DNA of 64,000 nucleotides from Planktothrix paucivesiculata PCC 9631 (GTDB lineage Bacteria > Cyanobacteriota > Cyanobacteriia > Cyanobacteriales > Microcoleaceae). Below, in pieces: positions 1 to 9,564 of the stretch. Under the pieces are notes generated by a model. That model did no database searches and was not told the origin of the DNA. It saw only the letters and a program-made list of their open reading frames with translations. Position 1 is the first letter of the stretch. Each line of letters opens with the position of its first letter. The stretch covers positions 260,272 to 324,271 of the forward strand of contig NZ_LR735009.1 of NCBI RefSeq assembly GCF_900009265.2. Direction: 5' to 3'. Made by a program: the position numbers and the translations under genes.

Positions 1-59
1 CCCCCTGCCTCCCCTGCCTCCCCTGCTCCCCCTACTCCCCCTGCTCCCCCTGTTCCCTA
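1..59. repeat. C/T-rich low-complexity tract
   Basis: Tandem degenerate units of the type 'ccccctgctc' and 'ccctgttccc' fill the first 59 bases, just past the stop codon of the aminotransferase. The same kind of tract recurs near 9430, 26980-27040, 32860-32890 and 51830-51860, so it is a dispersed intergenic repeat of this genome. No gene is seen in it. Confidence 0.7.
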
Positions 60-1229
60 TTACCCAATTTTAGATTGAACAAATTCCTCTAAACGTTTGA
101 TGCCTTTTTCAATCGTAATTAAATCCGTTGCGTAGGATAAACGAATATGATCATCATTGCCAAAAGCGTGACCGGGTACGGCGGCTAAGTGTTTTTCTTC
201 TAGTAATAAATTACAGAAGTCAACGGAATTTAAACCGGTTTGGTCAATATTAATGTACATATAAAATGCTCCATCGGGTTTGAGACAACTAATCCCCTGA
301 ATTGCATTTAATAACTTGAACATTACTTCTCGCCGATTTGCAAAAGCTAAACGCATTTCTTCTACACAATCTAACGAATTTTCTAAAGCTGCGATCGCCC
401 CATATTGAGCAAAGGTACAAACATTAGAGGTACTATGACTTTGTACGCGGGTGGTGGCTTTAATAATATCTATATCCCCCGCTAAATATCCCAAACGCCA
501 GCCCGTCATGGCAAAGGATTTAGCAAAACCACTACTAATTAAAGTGTATTTATAGCTTTCGGGATTAGCGGCGGCAATACTTAAATGTTGAGCATCATCA
601 TAAATAATTTTAGAATAAATTTCATCCGAAACTACTAAAATACCCGCTTCCACAACTACCTCAGCTAAAGCGTGAATTTCCTCTGGGGTATAGACCATTC
701 CCGTCGGGTTAGAAGGCGAATTTAAAACAAAAAGTTTGGTCTTGGGTGTAATAGTTTGCCGTAACATTTCCGGGGTAATTTTATAACCCGTTTCTGCACC
801 CGTTGGCACAATAACCGGAATCCCTTCTACCAGTTTTACCATTTCAGGATAACTTAACCAATAGGGAGAGGGAATAATCACTTCATCCCCGGGATCAATC
901 ACCGCCACCATCAAATTATAGAGGGAATGTTTGCCGCCATTAGTAACAATAATATTGTCACTTTTATAGTCTAAACCTGTTTCTTTACTTAAGGTTTGAG
1001 CAATTAAGGAGCGTAACAGGGGTTCCCCTGCTGCTGGGCCATAGCGAGTTTTACCTTCATCCAAGGCTTTTTTCGCCGCAGCAACAATATGTTTCGGGGT
1101 ATCGAAGTCCGGTTCGCCTACGCTAAAATTTAAGACATCCATCCCCTCAGCTTTCATTGCTTTTGCCTTCGCTGAGATCGCCAGCGTTACAGACGGTGGA
1201 ACTTTTTCTACTCGCGCTGCTAGCTTCAT
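60..1229 (-). CDS. aspC: Pyridoxal-phosphate aminotransferase, class I (aspartate aminotransferase-like)
   Basis: A cytosolic PLP enzyme moving amino groups between amino acids and 2-oxo acids; aspartate/2-oxoglutarate is the likely pair by family resemblance. The 389-residue length is normal. Visible landmarks are the substrate-loop '[12 protein letters not shown]' near residue 35, 'NSPSNPTG' near 170, '[11 protein letters not shown]' near 201, and the cofactor lysine in '[16 protein letters not shown]' (Lys237). The ATG start at 1229 gives an N-terminus typical of the 1-gamma subgroup. It stands alone, facing the window edge. Class I enzymes are hard to separate by eye: an aromatic or alanine aminotransferase role, or prephenate-dependent transamination, remains possible. 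The class is certain, the exact substrate is not. Confidence 0.9.
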   Translation of the reverse strand: MKLAARVEKVPPSVTLAISAKAKAMKAEGMDVLNFSVGEPDFDTPKHIVAAAKKALDEGKTRYGPAAGEPLLRSLIAQTLSKETGLDYKSDNIIVTNGGKHSLYNLMVAVIDPGDEVIIPSPYWLSYPEMVKLVEGIPVIVPTGAETGYKITPEMLRQTITPKTKLFVLNSPSNPTGMVYTPEEIHALAEVVVEAGILVVSDEIYSKIIYDDAQHLSIAAANPESYKYTLISSGFAKSFAMTGWRLGYLAGDIDIIKATTRVQSHSTSNVCTFAQYGAIAALENSLDCVEEMRLAFANRREVMFKLLNAIQGISCLKPDGAFYMYINIDQTGLNSVDFCNLLLEEKHLAAVPGHAFGNDDHIRLSYATDLITIEKGIKRLEEFVQSKIG

Positions 1230-1480
1230 ATTTTAATAATCTCTGATTTTCTGTTTCAATCTTTAGATCTTAGGAGGGGGATTGCATCGTGGCAACCCAT
1301 TTGTTACAGGATGATAACATTATATTAGAATTGATACGGTTTTTCTACCACAAATCTTAATCTGTTGAGGTTAAGGAGTGATTATTTAGGATTAAATATT
1401 AAGAAAATCAGAAATTTTGATCAACTTCTGGTTTCCGTAATTGGACAAGTTAACTCAACACTTTATAGTATTTGCTGGTT

Positions 1481-1629
1481 TAGTGAGGTACGGTGACAAC
1501 AATAAGTAAAACAGATGATTTTCAGTATAAATATCTATAATTTTTTAGTTTTTATCTGATCTTAACAGAATAGGCTTTGATCTTTTTTTCTGGATTAGTT
1601 AGTTATCATTTTCTGATTGTACCTCACTA
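1481..1629. repeat. MITE-like element with 11-bp inverted ends
   Basis: The sequence TAGTGAGGTAC (1481-1491) is repeated exactly in inverted orientation as GTACCTCACTA (1619-1629). The outermost bases are TA on both sides, as expected for TA-targeting Tc1/mariner or IS630-type insertions. The 127-base interior is AT-rich and non-coding. Calling it a mobile element is inference from the ends alone; a pair of regulatory half-sites is the alternative. Confidence 0.4.
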
Positions 1630-1790
1630 GCTTGGAAATTGCTATATCAGGTTATATAAATGTTTAATCAAACCTCTATTTTTCCTGATCTAATTTAATA
1701 ATTTAACGTTATTTTTAAGACCGTTTACCCAAAATTTCTGTAATATCTAACATTTTATTCAAATTTTAGATTCAATTATCACTCACCCTC

Positions 1791-1903
1791 TCTGCTGTTG
1801 AGGCGCAATGTCGTCCCAGGTGGTGGCTACACGATCGCACTCCTACTCTGCTGCTGTTGAGATGCGATGCGGACAGGTGGTGGCCACGCAATCATACTCC
1901 ACT
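1791..1903. repeat. Imperfect tandem repeat, two units of about 56 bp
   Basis: Unit one (1791-1846) and unit two (1847-1903) both run 'tctgctg...ttgag..gc.atg.cg', then 'caggtggtggc.ac.c.atc.cactcc'. They differ at scattered positions and by small indels. No gene crosses them. Confidence 0.55.
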
Positions 1904-1964
1904 CCGTCAAACTCAAATATCTAATGAACAGGACTATTTGAGTGGGGGAGAAGAAACCCGGTTT

Positions 1965-2705
1965 CTAGGGTTTGCAACAAGGACTCAGGGGTTCATCGGC
2001 TAAACTTTCTAACCCAATAGAATTTAATAACTCTTTCCACTCCTGTAAAACCTGTGGATCTTGAGGTTTTTCCTGTCGCAATAGTGCTAATAAAGTTAAG
2101 GTTTCATACCATAATCCGTTTTGAGCATAGACTTGAATTTTTTCTAGGGGTGTGGTGGCGGTTTCTAACTGACGAATTAAGGTTTCACTGGGGTTAATTC
2201 GGGCGATCGCTCCTTCAACTCCATCATCCTCAGCCCGCAATCTAGGATTACACTGATAGAAAAATCGCCAACGGTATTTTTTACCCACTTCTAACATCGG
2301 TGCGGATGGAGGTAACTTAAATTTGACAATTCCAGGGGTTCCCGTCAAAGGCATTTTCTGCTGAAAAATTTTATTATCTTCTTCATCTAATAAAACAAAT
2401 TCTACCTCTCTAACGGGATTTGAACTGTAAGGAACATAAACTATAAATGTGGGATATCCTGATAAGGTTAACCCCATATTAGATTTAGGAATTAGTGCCG
2501 TTAAGGGTTTAGAAACCGCCGGACAATTGGTGCGACTGGAAGAACCTTGACGATCTTCATTCGGTGCATCTGGATTTGGATCTTGAAATTCAACGGCGAC
2601 TTTTTGAGAATATGAAGGGTGTTGGGCAACGCCGGATTTTGTTGAATTTAATGGGATTAAAATTCCGGCTAAAACGAATAATAAAAATAACTTCAGGTGC
2701 TTCAT
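1965..2705 (-). CDS. DUF928 family secreted protein
   Basis: I recognise the cyanobacterial DUF928 family; its molecular role is unknown. I place the start at the ATG at 2705 (246 residues), because translation from there begins with a signal peptide ('MKHLKLFLLFVLAGILIP'), whereas the upstream reading to 2783 adds 26 charged residues. The mature part has the family's motif of an extended strand, 'GLTLSGYPTFIVYVPY' then 'REVEFVLLDEEDNKI', followed by 'GKKYRWRFFYQCNPR', an immunoglobulin-like fold by appearance. It is the last gene of a minus-strand run with CHAT-CHASE2, DUF1822 and a sigma-like factor. This combination recurs in cyanobacteria as I know them, suggesting an envelope-linked partner of the CHAT-CHASE2 protein. 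Confidence 0.8.
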   Translation of the reverse strand: MKHLKLFLLFVLAGILIPLNSTKSGVAQHPSYSQKVAVEFQDPNPDAPNEDRQGSSSRTNCPAVSKPLTALIPKSNMGLTLSGYPTFIVYVPYSSNPVREVEFVLLDEEDNKIFQQKMPLTGTPGIVKFKLPPSAPMLEVGKKYRWRFFYQCNPRLRAEDDGVEGAIARINPSETLIRQLETATTPLEKIQVYAQNGLWYETLTLLALLRQEKPQDPQVLQEWKELLNSIGLESLADEPLSPCCKP

Positions 2706-2799
2706 GGATGAGAGTAAAATCCTGTATTTTTTAGTAATTGGTGGAATTGAATCTACCTTAATATCTTTATTGACCAACAACACAGGTTTTACGCAATTT

Positions 2800-5091
2800 T
2801 TAGATTTTTTTATTCAACTGTAATCGCCACACCCAAACCCCCGCCCCCACCAACCCCAATAACGCTGGAACCACAGGAGTCCAAATCGCCCCCAAAAACA
2901 ACCCCCAAGACACCGCGCAGAAGACGGCGGCTGTGGTTGCCAAGGTGATTATAATTCCGCGATCGCTTATAAACATAGCCGAAACCCCCCCTAACAGCGT
3001 CCACAACCCGATCCAGAGTGCATCTGTCCATTTTGACCCGACTTGTAACAATGGACGATGATCTAAAACCGCAGATAGAAGATGACTCACCATTTGCGCC
3101 TGAATCATGAATCCTCGCACTTCTTGATCTGGGCTGTAGGGAGTGCGATGACCTTCATCTTTAACGCTGATGCTATTAACACCGACTAAAACTAATTTAT
3201 CTTTAATTAAATTGGGATCAACTTCGCCATTCAGAATTTGTCTAAAGGTTACTTCTGGGGCAATGGGTTCTGATAATCTATAGTTTAGCATGATTTGATA
3301 TCCTTTTCCATCCGATTTTGGATAAAATCCAATATCAGATTTCATCGGTTTTAAAATCAGATTACCCAATTTAATTTGATTTGGTGGCAGGTTTTGGGGT
3401 TTAATTCCTTGTTGTTTTAGATAATGAAAGGCGAGTTGAATTGCTAAAGAACGTTTGGTTTGACATCCTTGAGAATTACTAATAAATAAAAGTTGACGGC
3501 GCAAAATTTGATCAAAATCTTTCATCACATCATTAAATCCAACTTGCAAAAGGGGAGCATCGGGCGGAGCAGCCATACCAGAATCATTTTTATCTGGTTT
3601 TTTACAAATTAAAAATAGATTATTTTGGGTTTTAAATTGATTAATTAATCTTTGATATCCCGGTTCAACGGGCAGATCTCGATAAAAATTTAATCCAATG
3701 GTTCGGGGTTGATATTGGGCAAGTTTTTGTAAAAATTCAGTGAGAATTTGATCGGAAACTGGCCAAGCACCCAAGGTTTGAATATCTGCTTCTGAAGCTG
3801 TTACTAACAATAAACGATTATCTTGTCTTTCGATAGGGCGCGATCGCATCATCCCATCATAAGCTTTTAACTCCCAAAATTGTAACCATCCTCCCTGACG
3901 AATTAAACAGATTAAAAGAGTAATACTTAAACTGATCAATCCGATTTTCTTAATTTTATTTAACTCAAAACTTGGTAATTGATGCAGATTTTTACGACGT
4001 TTTAACTCTTGCCAACTGACAGAAACAATAGCCGGATTTTGACAAATAACAGGCAACCAACTGCCACAGGGAAAGCGATTTTCTAAGATGTATAACCGTT
4101 CTCTCGCTTGTCGCACTGCTAAATATAAAGATTGACCTTGAGAAAATTCCTGTAAAAAATGTTTTAAAAAAGTCTGTGCCACAACATCAGGCACAGGTTC
4201 GCGCATAACAATTGTTTGGGGAATATTTAATTGGGCGAGTTCCGTGGCTAAACCCAAACCATCACAGGAATTAAAAATAGCAATTTGTAACCCGTTTTCA
4301 ATCGCTTTTTTAAACGCAGGCAATAAGGTTTTAATAGAGACTTTATCTTGATGATTAATTTTAAAAGTTCCCGATCTTTCCTGGTCTTGACTGTCACTAT
4401 GTCCGGCAAAAAACATAATATCCCAACCTTTACTATCCCATAAAGCCTGATCTAGTTGTTGTGGATTAGGTTCGATTAAAAAAAATGTTTCTGTTTGGGG
4501 TAAAGCGGTTAAAATCTTTTGATCTTCTGCAATATCAATTCCCGTTTTATTCCCTAAAATAGCTAAAATTCTGATTTTGGAACCTTGGACGGATACGGAG
4601 GTTTTGCGAGTGTATTGGGGCTGACTGAGGGCTAATTCTGCGCGGGGATAATCGTGAAAAAAATGCCATAATTGCCAGGGTAAATGTCGGACTTGAAAAT
4701 CCGAGGTTTCTAAAATAATTTGAATTTCATCAGTGGGTTGTAACGCCGAACGTAACTGTTGATCAATGGTGCGAAATTCGGCAAAATTAAGCCATTGATT
4801 AAACTGATGAATATATTGGGTACAGATTTCCTGAAGTTCGACTTCAGAAACATGGGTAATATCTTCTTGTTCTAATTCAATTCGAGATGGAATGCCTAAA
4901 GTGTGATAGATTTCTTGATAAATAAACCGCCAACATTGATAAAAACTGATCAATTCTGGTGCGGCTGGTAAACAACCCGTTATTTTAATCGGACGGGGAT
5001 TTTCTAAATCCGATAGTCGTGCTGTTACTAAAGGAAATCCAGCCGTTAATGAACCTTTTCCTAAATCAATGATTACAATTTTTTCTGTCAT
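2800..5091 (-). CDS. CHAT-CHASE2 membrane protein
   Basis: A 763-residue two-module protein. Residues about 170-350 form a CHAT (caspase-HetF-associated with TPRs) protease domain with the expected dyad: His231 in 'FFAGHSDS' and Cys276 in 'FNSCDG'. A membrane segment lies near 383-398. Residues about 405-690 are CHASE2, an extracytoplasmic sensor recognised by 'ELKAYDGMMRSRP' and 'DLPVEPGY'. At least two closing membrane helices lie at 690-755. The design suggests a protease whose activity responds to a signal outside the membrane (inference). It lies between DUF928 and DUF1822 on the same strand, with a perfect hairpin just upstream of its start. The ATG at 5091 opens with 'MTEKIVIIDLGKG', a typical start for this cluster. 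Substrate unknown. Confidence 0.88.
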   Translation of the reverse strand: MTEKIVIIDLGKGSLTAGFPLVTARLSDLENPRPIKITGCLPAAPELISFYQCWRFIYQEIYHTLGIPSRIELEQEDITHVSEVELQEICTQYIHQFNQWLNFAEFRTIDQQLRSALQPTDEIQIILETSDFQVRHLPWQLWHFFHDYPRAELALSQPQYTRKTSVSVQGSKIRILAILGNKTGIDIAEDQKILTALPQTETFFLIEPNPQQLDQALWDSKGWDIMFFAGHSDSQDQERSGTFKINHQDKVSIKTLLPAFKKAIENGLQIAIFNSCDGLGLATELAQLNIPQTIVMREPVPDVVAQTFLKHFLQEFSQGQSLYLAVRQARERLYILENRFPCGSWLPVICQNPAIVSVSWQELKRRKNLHQLPSFELNKIKKIGLISLSITLLICLIRQGGWLQFWELKAYDGMMRSRPIERQDNRLLLVTASEADIQTLGAWPVSDQILTEFLQKLAQYQPRTIGLNFYRDLPVEPGYQRLINQFKTQNNLFLICKKPDKNDSGMAAPPDAPLLQVGFNDVMKDFDQILRRQLLFISNSQGCQTKRSLAIQLAFHYLKQQGIKPQNLPPNQIKLGNLILKPMKSDIGFYPKSDGKGYQIMLNYRLSEPIAPEVTFRQILNGEVDPNLIKDKLVLVGVNSISVKDEGHRTPYSPDQEVRGFMIQAQMVSHLLSAVLDHRPLLQVGSKWTDALWIGLWTLLGGVSAMFISDRGIIITLATTAAVFCAVSWGLFLGAIWTPVVPALLGLVGAGVWVWRLQLNKKI

Positions 5092-5112
5092 GTTTTATTA
5101 AGTATAGATGCG

Positions 5113-5148
5113 CCATGTAGAGACTTTGTATGCAACATCTCTACATGG
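5113..5148. repeat. Perfect 11-bp hairpin (dispersed 'tgtagaga' repeat)
   Basis: CCATGTAGAGA at 5113-5123 pairs exactly with TCTCTACATGG at 5138-5148 around a 14-base loop. It sits in the gap between DUF1822 and the CHAT-CHASE2 start. It resembles the widespread cyanobacterial 'tgtagagacgttgcat' palindromes. It has no T-run, so it is more likely a repeat or mRNA-processing hairpin than a terminator. Confidence 0.6.
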
Positions 5149-5179
5149 AAATATGTAGCAAACATTAAGGAATTTCATA

Positions 5180-6109
5180 TTAAAAAATAAATGTTTCTGT
5201 AACAGATGCCTCAGATAAACGGACGGTAATACTAAATTGTTCTTCTGGCATTCCTCGAAACCGAGGCAGTTGCATATAATTATCCTGTAAACGGGATTGA
5301 ACTTCTGATAAAATATCACCTATTTCTGATAATAAAATTAGTTGCACATTGGGAGGTAAATAACGGTCTTGGGGGACAGGATATAACCGCACCCTAACCG
5401 CAATTTGTCCTTCTGTTTCTGGGGTTAATGCTATCCACAATACAATAGATTGACTCCCCAACTGCATTTTTAAATCAATTAATTTTGCCCCCTGAATAAA
5501 CTCCTGATCACTACGAGATGAACTTCTTAATCCTAAAGCGGGTTGTCGAGAAACCGACTGCCAAAGTCCTGTCCATTCATCGATTAACCATAAACTTAAT
5601 CGCACAGGAGTTTTAAATTCTGCCCGTTGAGGTGAATTTAAGTGAACTAATAATCCTTCGATGGGTTGTAACTGTTCCAGTGGTAAAATTTCCTGAGTAA
5701 TACTTTGGATAAAGCCTAAAATTTCTGCTGTTTTCAAAGTATCAAAAATCCGCACCACCACATATCCAATACGGTCAATTGTGACCTCTGGGGGAATGCT
5801 CACCGTTTGTTCTCCTTCCCGCACTGGACGACATTCTAAACGTCCCACTCCTGTTATTTGCAAATCTGCCACATTTGCACAGAGTTGAATAATAGGGTTC
5901 CAACTATCACTCGCCTCTAATTCCGTGGCAATTTGCATCCATTCTAAATAACAATTAACTCCCCAAACAGCTAAGGTATTGAGATAAACCTGTTCTCGCT
6001 TACCTCCTTTGGGATGTCGTAGGGCAAATTGTGTGGCAATATCCCTGGCTTCTTGGGATATGATAATCTGTAAACTGTAATCTTCTAAATTAAAACGTTG
6101 ATTAATCAT
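5180..6109 (-). CDS. DUF1822 family protein
   Basis: A 309-residue protein of the cyanobacterial DUF1822 family, function unknown. It is soluble by appearance: no signal peptide or membrane helix. Landmarks are 'LNTLAVWGVNCYLEWM' near residue 47, 'RLECRPVREGEQTVSIPPEV' near 93, and 'PVRLSLWLIDEWTGLWQS', followed by the strand-rich end 'LPRFRGMPEEQFSITVRLSE'. It is transcribed after the sigma-like gene (gap about 150 bp) and before CHAT-CHASE2 (gap about 90 bp). DUF1822 genes next to sigma-like factors and CHAT proteins are a recurring cyanobacterial arrangement, so a role in the same signalling unit is likely but unproved. Confidence 0.85.
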   Translation of the reverse strand: MINQRFNLEDYSLQIIISQEARDIATQFALRHPKGGKREQVYLNTLAVWGVNCYLEWMQIATELEASDSWNPIIQLCANVADLQITGVGRLECRPVREGEQTVSIPPEVTIDRIGYVVVRIFDTLKTAEILGFIQSITQEILPLEQLQPIEGLLVHLNSPQRAEFKTPVRLSLWLIDEWTGLWQSVSRQPALGLRSSSRSDQEFIQGAKLIDLKMQLGSQSIVLWIALTPETEGQIAVRVRLYPVPQDRYLPPNVQLILLSEIGDILSEVQSRLQDNYMQLPRFRGMPEEQFSITVRLSEASVTETFIF

Positions 6110-6256
6110 AATTTTTTTAAGTGCTTGTGCAAAATAAATTACCGAGTTAAAAAAGTGAACAGGGAACAGGGAATTAGAAATATGTAAATAATTATGTTTG
6201 GGTGCTTCAAGTGATTTGCCAAAATTAATGCAGAAGCAATTTCTCTTTCCTGCCTA

Positions 6257-6898
6257 CTATTCAAGATATCCCTGTGACCGGGCAAAATTACGCAAAATCT
6301 TACGACATTTTCGCTCATAAAAATTATTTAAGGTACTCAGTGGAACTCCTAGCTCTCTCGCGAGTTCCTGCCACTGGGTTTCGGGTGGGAGGCGACTTAA
6401 AATTAACAATTGACAGGTGATGTCGGGACGCCCGCGAACGTGAGTATTGCGCAACTCTCCAGTGGCATCGGTTTGTGCCCAGTGACGAACTTCTTCTAAC
6501 ATCGGCGGAATATCGGGGGGTGCTTCTAATGTATCGATCAAATTAATATTTTCACACAGGGGAATATCAATAGAAATATAACGATATTGCCGTTGTTGCT
6601 GTTTTCGATAACAGTCTTTTAACCGTCCTTTTAGATAAACATTTAGCCAGGTGATTATACTCGCTCGGGCTGGGTCATACTGCGCCGCTGTAGTCGCTTC
6701 ACAAAGATTTAGATACAAAAAAGTCATGGTATGTTGCCATGCGTCTTCGTAGTCTAGGGTGGACTCGTGCCACAATTTACCGGATTTTTGGATGAGGCGA
6801 ATAATTTGGGTAAAACCCTTGCGACGTTCTACACTTGTGGGAGAATGTTTGCAAGTTTCAGTAGTTAATTGACGCAGTTGTTCATCAAGTCCAGTCAT
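6257..6898 (-). CDS. Sigma-70 family (ECF-like) sigma factor
   Basis: A 213-residue protein read as a small sigma factor. Region 2 is around residues 48-100 ('YEDAWQHTMTFLYLNL' through 'ITWLNVYLKGRLKDCYRKQ'). A C-terminal region 4 helix-turn-helix lies at about 172-205 ('WQELARELGVPLSTLNNFYERKCRKIL'). Region 3 is absent, as in ECF factors; region 2 is divergent, so promoter recognition cannot be predicted. It is the first gene of the minus-strand run with DUF1822, CHAT-CHASE2 and DUF928, and it is divergent from the TPR-CHAT gene at 7012 across a gap of about 110 bp that must hold both promoters. It may control this cluster (inference). Confidence 0.8.
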   Translation of the reverse strand: MTGLDEQLRQLTTETCKHSPTSVERRKGFTQIIRLIQKSGKLWHESTLDYEDAWQHTMTFLYLNLCEATTAAQYDPARASIITWLNVYLKGRLKDCYRKQQQRQYRYISIDIPLCENINLIDTLEAPPDIPPMLEEVRHWAQTDATGELRNTHVRGRPDITCQLLILSRLPPETQWQELARELGVPLSTLNNFYERKCRKILRNFARSQGYLE

Positions 6899-7011
6899 TT
6901 CGATTTTAGTTTAGATTTAGGATTAACTTTGTTTTGATGAAATAGTAGGGGAGTCCCAATATAAGTTAAAATTCTATCAAATAAAGTAGCTATTTTTTGA
7001 TTATAAACGTT

Positions 7012-9423
7012 ATGGGACTAAAGACTTGCTCTTGGGGAATGGGTGCGGTTACATTATTGATACAATTACAATGGGGTTTGATCATGCCTTTAGCATTCGC
7101 TCAGTCCCATGCTGAATTAGATCAGATGTATGATAGGGCATACGAACAGATTGATCAAGGAAATTTCACCCAAGCTATTGTTATATTAGAGAAATTATTG
7201 GTAATCGCAAAACAACAAAACAATCAATTTTTAGAAGCCGCAACTCTCAATGATTTAGCCCTAGTTTATCGGAATAAAGGTGCTAATAATTTAGCATTAG
7301 AAACCTCTACAAAAGCCTTGAAAATTTATCAACAATTAAACGATGAGGCGGGTATTAGTGTAGCTTTAAATAATCAAGCTACTGCTTATCTAAGTTTAAG
7401 TCAATATCCCCAAGCAATTCAAGGATTTGAACAATCTTTAAAATTAGTTCAGAAACTGGGAGAAAAGTCTGGCGAAGTTAATATTTTATCTAATTTAGGC
7501 TCGATTTATCGAGTTTTAGGACAGCATCGAAACTCATTATCCTATTTTCAACAAGCCTTAACAGTAATTAAAACCCTAGATGATCCCTGGACGGAAGGAA
7601 TTATTTTTAATAATATCGCTACAGCCTATATTTATTTAGGGGAATATGAACAAGCCAAACTTGCCTTTGAGCAATCTTTAAAATTAGCCAAAACAGAACA
7701 GGATGCTCAAGGAATTGGTCAATCTATAATTAATTTAGGGGCAGTTTATGAACGGCTTAAAGACTATAATCAAGCATTAAAATTATATCAAGAAGGCTTA
7801 CTGATAATGGAAAAAGTCGGAGATTTAGAAGCGGTTGGGCAAGCGTTAAATAATATCGGTTATATTTATCGGATTCAGAATCAATATCCCCAAGCTTTCG
7901 AGTTTTATAAAAAAGCCTTAGAAGTTCGCCGAAAAATCCCAGATAAACGGGGAGAAGCGGTGACATTAATTAATTTAGGGGTGGCTGAATTTGAAGTGGG
8001 AAAATTGAACGAAGCCACTCAAACTCTCTATTCTGCCCTGGCAATTGTTGAGTCTTTACGTCCCGGGTTAAGTGATGCCAATAAAGTCTCTTTCTTAGAA
8101 ACTTTTTCAAAAAGTTATGGCGTTTTGCAACAGGTTTTAATTGAGCAAAAACAAATTGAGAAAGCTTTAGAAGTTGCCGAACGCGGTCGAGCCAGAGCGT
8201 TTGTTGAGTTGGTAGCGCAAAATAATATATCACCGGAAAAATTAATATCAATTTCTGTAAAAGCCCCTAATTTTTCGGATATTCAAAAAGTTGCTAAAAT
8301 CCAAAATGCCACGTTAGTTGAATATTCAGTTATTGTTGATCAATTTAAGCAAAACTCTACCTTGTTAATTTGGGTGATTAAACCCGATGGTAGCGTGCAG
8401 TTTCGGTCTGTTGATTTAACAAATTTAAAGACAGATAACCTCGTGCCTATGTTAAGTCGAGAAGAACTCCCACCGTTGCCTCCCCTAAATGAACTCGTTC
8501 GGGGAACTCGTGTTAGCCTAGATTCAGGGACTTCAGCGCTAATAGCAGATGATGTAACCAATAAACAATTAAATAAATTATACCAGCTTTTAATCGCCCC
8601 AATTGCGGATGTATTACCGAAAAATCCCCAGGATCGGATTATTTTTATTCCCCATCAAGACTTATTATTAGTTCCTTTTGCGGCTTTAGTGGATGAACAA
8701 GGAAAGTATTTAATTCAAAATCATACTATTTTAACTGCTCCATCAATTCAACTATTACAATTAACCGCAGAGCAACAAAAACAACAGCCCAGAAATGGGG
8801 AAAAGAGCGCTTTAGTTGTCGGTAATCCTAATATGCCGAAAGTAGCTTTATTACCCGGAGAAGAACCTCAATTTTTACAACAACTTCCGGCTAGTGAGAA
8901 AGAAGCGATCGCAATTGCTAAACTAATGGAAACCGAACCGTTGTTAGGGGAAAATGCCACGGAATCTAAGGTTATTCAACTAATAGAAAATGCCCATTAT
9001 ATTCATCTAGCGACCCACGGAATCTTGAGTGATTTAACTGAGTCTGGAATTCCCGGTGCGATCGCCCTTTCCCCCTCAGTATCCGATGATGGGTTACTCA
9101 CATCCGAGGAAATTCTCCGGTTAAATTTAACGGCTGATTTAGTTGTATTAAGTGCTTGTAATACCGGAGCAGGAAGCATTACCAGCGATGGAATTTTAGG
9201 GTTATCTCGTTCTTTAATCGCTGCTGGGGTTCCCCGTTTAATTGTCTCTTTCTGGAAAGTTGACGATATTCCCACCTTTGAATTAATGCAAACATTTTAT
9301 CAGCAACTCCAACAAACCAATGATCAAGCCCAAGCCTTGCGCCAAGCAATGTTAATCACGATGAAAAATTATCCTCAACCTAAACATTGGGCAGGTTTTA
9401 TTATAATCGGTCAAGCTGATTGA
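7012..9423 (+). CDS. TPR-repeat CHAT protease
   Basis: About 803 residues from the ATG at 7012; a TTG five codons upstream (6997) is also open. The N-terminus is a signal peptide or anchor ('TLLIQLQWGLIMPLAFAQ'). Seven or eight tetratricopeptide repeats fill about residues 30-340 ('GDLEAVGQALNNIGYIYRIQ'-type units of about 40 residues). A linker with 'VAERGRARAFVELVAQ' follows, then a C-terminal CHAT domain. The caspase-like dyad is His669 in 'HLATHG' and Cys716 in 'LSACNTG'. TPR-CHAT proteins are the classic form of the family that includes cyanobacterial HetF. It is divergent from the sigma-DUF1822-CHAT-CHASE2-DUF928 run, so two CHAT proteases with different sensors sit side by side. Export beyond the inner membrane is likely but not certain. 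Confidence 0.9.
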   Translation: MGLKTCSWGMGAVTLLIQLQWGLIMPLAFAQSHAELDQMYDRAYEQIDQGNFTQAIVILEKLLVIAKQQNNQFLEAATLNDLALVYRNKGANNLALETSTKALKIYQQLNDEAGISVALNNQATAYLSLSQYPQAIQGFEQSLKLVQKLGEKSGEVNILSNLGSIYRVLGQHRNSLSYFQQALTVIKTLDDPWTEGIIFNNIATAYIYLGEYEQAKLAFEQSLKLAKTEQDAQGIGQSIINLGAVYERLKDYNQALKLYQEGLLIMEKVGDLEAVGQALNNIGYIYRIQNQYPQAFEFYKKALEVRRKIPDKRGEAVTLINLGVAEFEVGKLNEATQTLYSALAIVESLRPGLSDANKVSFLETFSKSYGVLQQVLIEQKQIEKALEVAERGRARAFVELVAQNNISPEKLISISVKAPNFSDIQKVAKIQNATLVEYSVIVDQFKQNSTLLIWVIKPDGSVQFRSVDLTNLKTDNLVPMLSREELPPLPPLNELVRGTRVSLDSGTSALIADDVTNKQLNKLYQLLIAPIADVLPKNPQDRIIFIPHQDLLLVPFAALVDEQGKYLIQNHTILTAPSIQLLQLTAEQQKQQPRNGEKSALVVGNPNMPKVALLPGEEPQFLQQLPASEKEAIAIAKLMETEPLLGENATESKVIQLIENAHYIHLATHGILSDLTESGIPGAIALSPSVSDDGLLTSEEILRLNLTADLVVLSACNTGAGSITSDGILGLSRSLIAAGVPRLIVSFWKVDDIPTFELMQTFYQQLQQTNDQAQALRQAMLITMKNYPQPKHWAGFIIIGQAD

Positions 9424-9564
9424 TATTGTTGCCTGTTCCCTGTTGCCTGTTCCCTTTTGCTCAAGAATTTTAAACATAACTCAAATAGGATTGCTATGGC
9501 TATATAATAAAGCAATACGCATTAGCGTTTTATTATCCCTTATTCTTGAGCTTGATTGTACTCG

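Larger units (their letters stand above)
1230..1964. other. Intergenic gap with inverted and tandem repeats
   Basis: 735 bases without a convincing gene. It holds an 11-bp inverted repeat (1481-1491 and 1619-1629), an imperfect tandem repeat (1791-1903), and a 'gaaacccggtttct' unit near 1955 that recurs at about 36958 and twice at 56100-56165. The first part must contain the aminotransferase promoter on the minus strand, but I see no clear -35/-10 pair. Confidence 0.6.
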
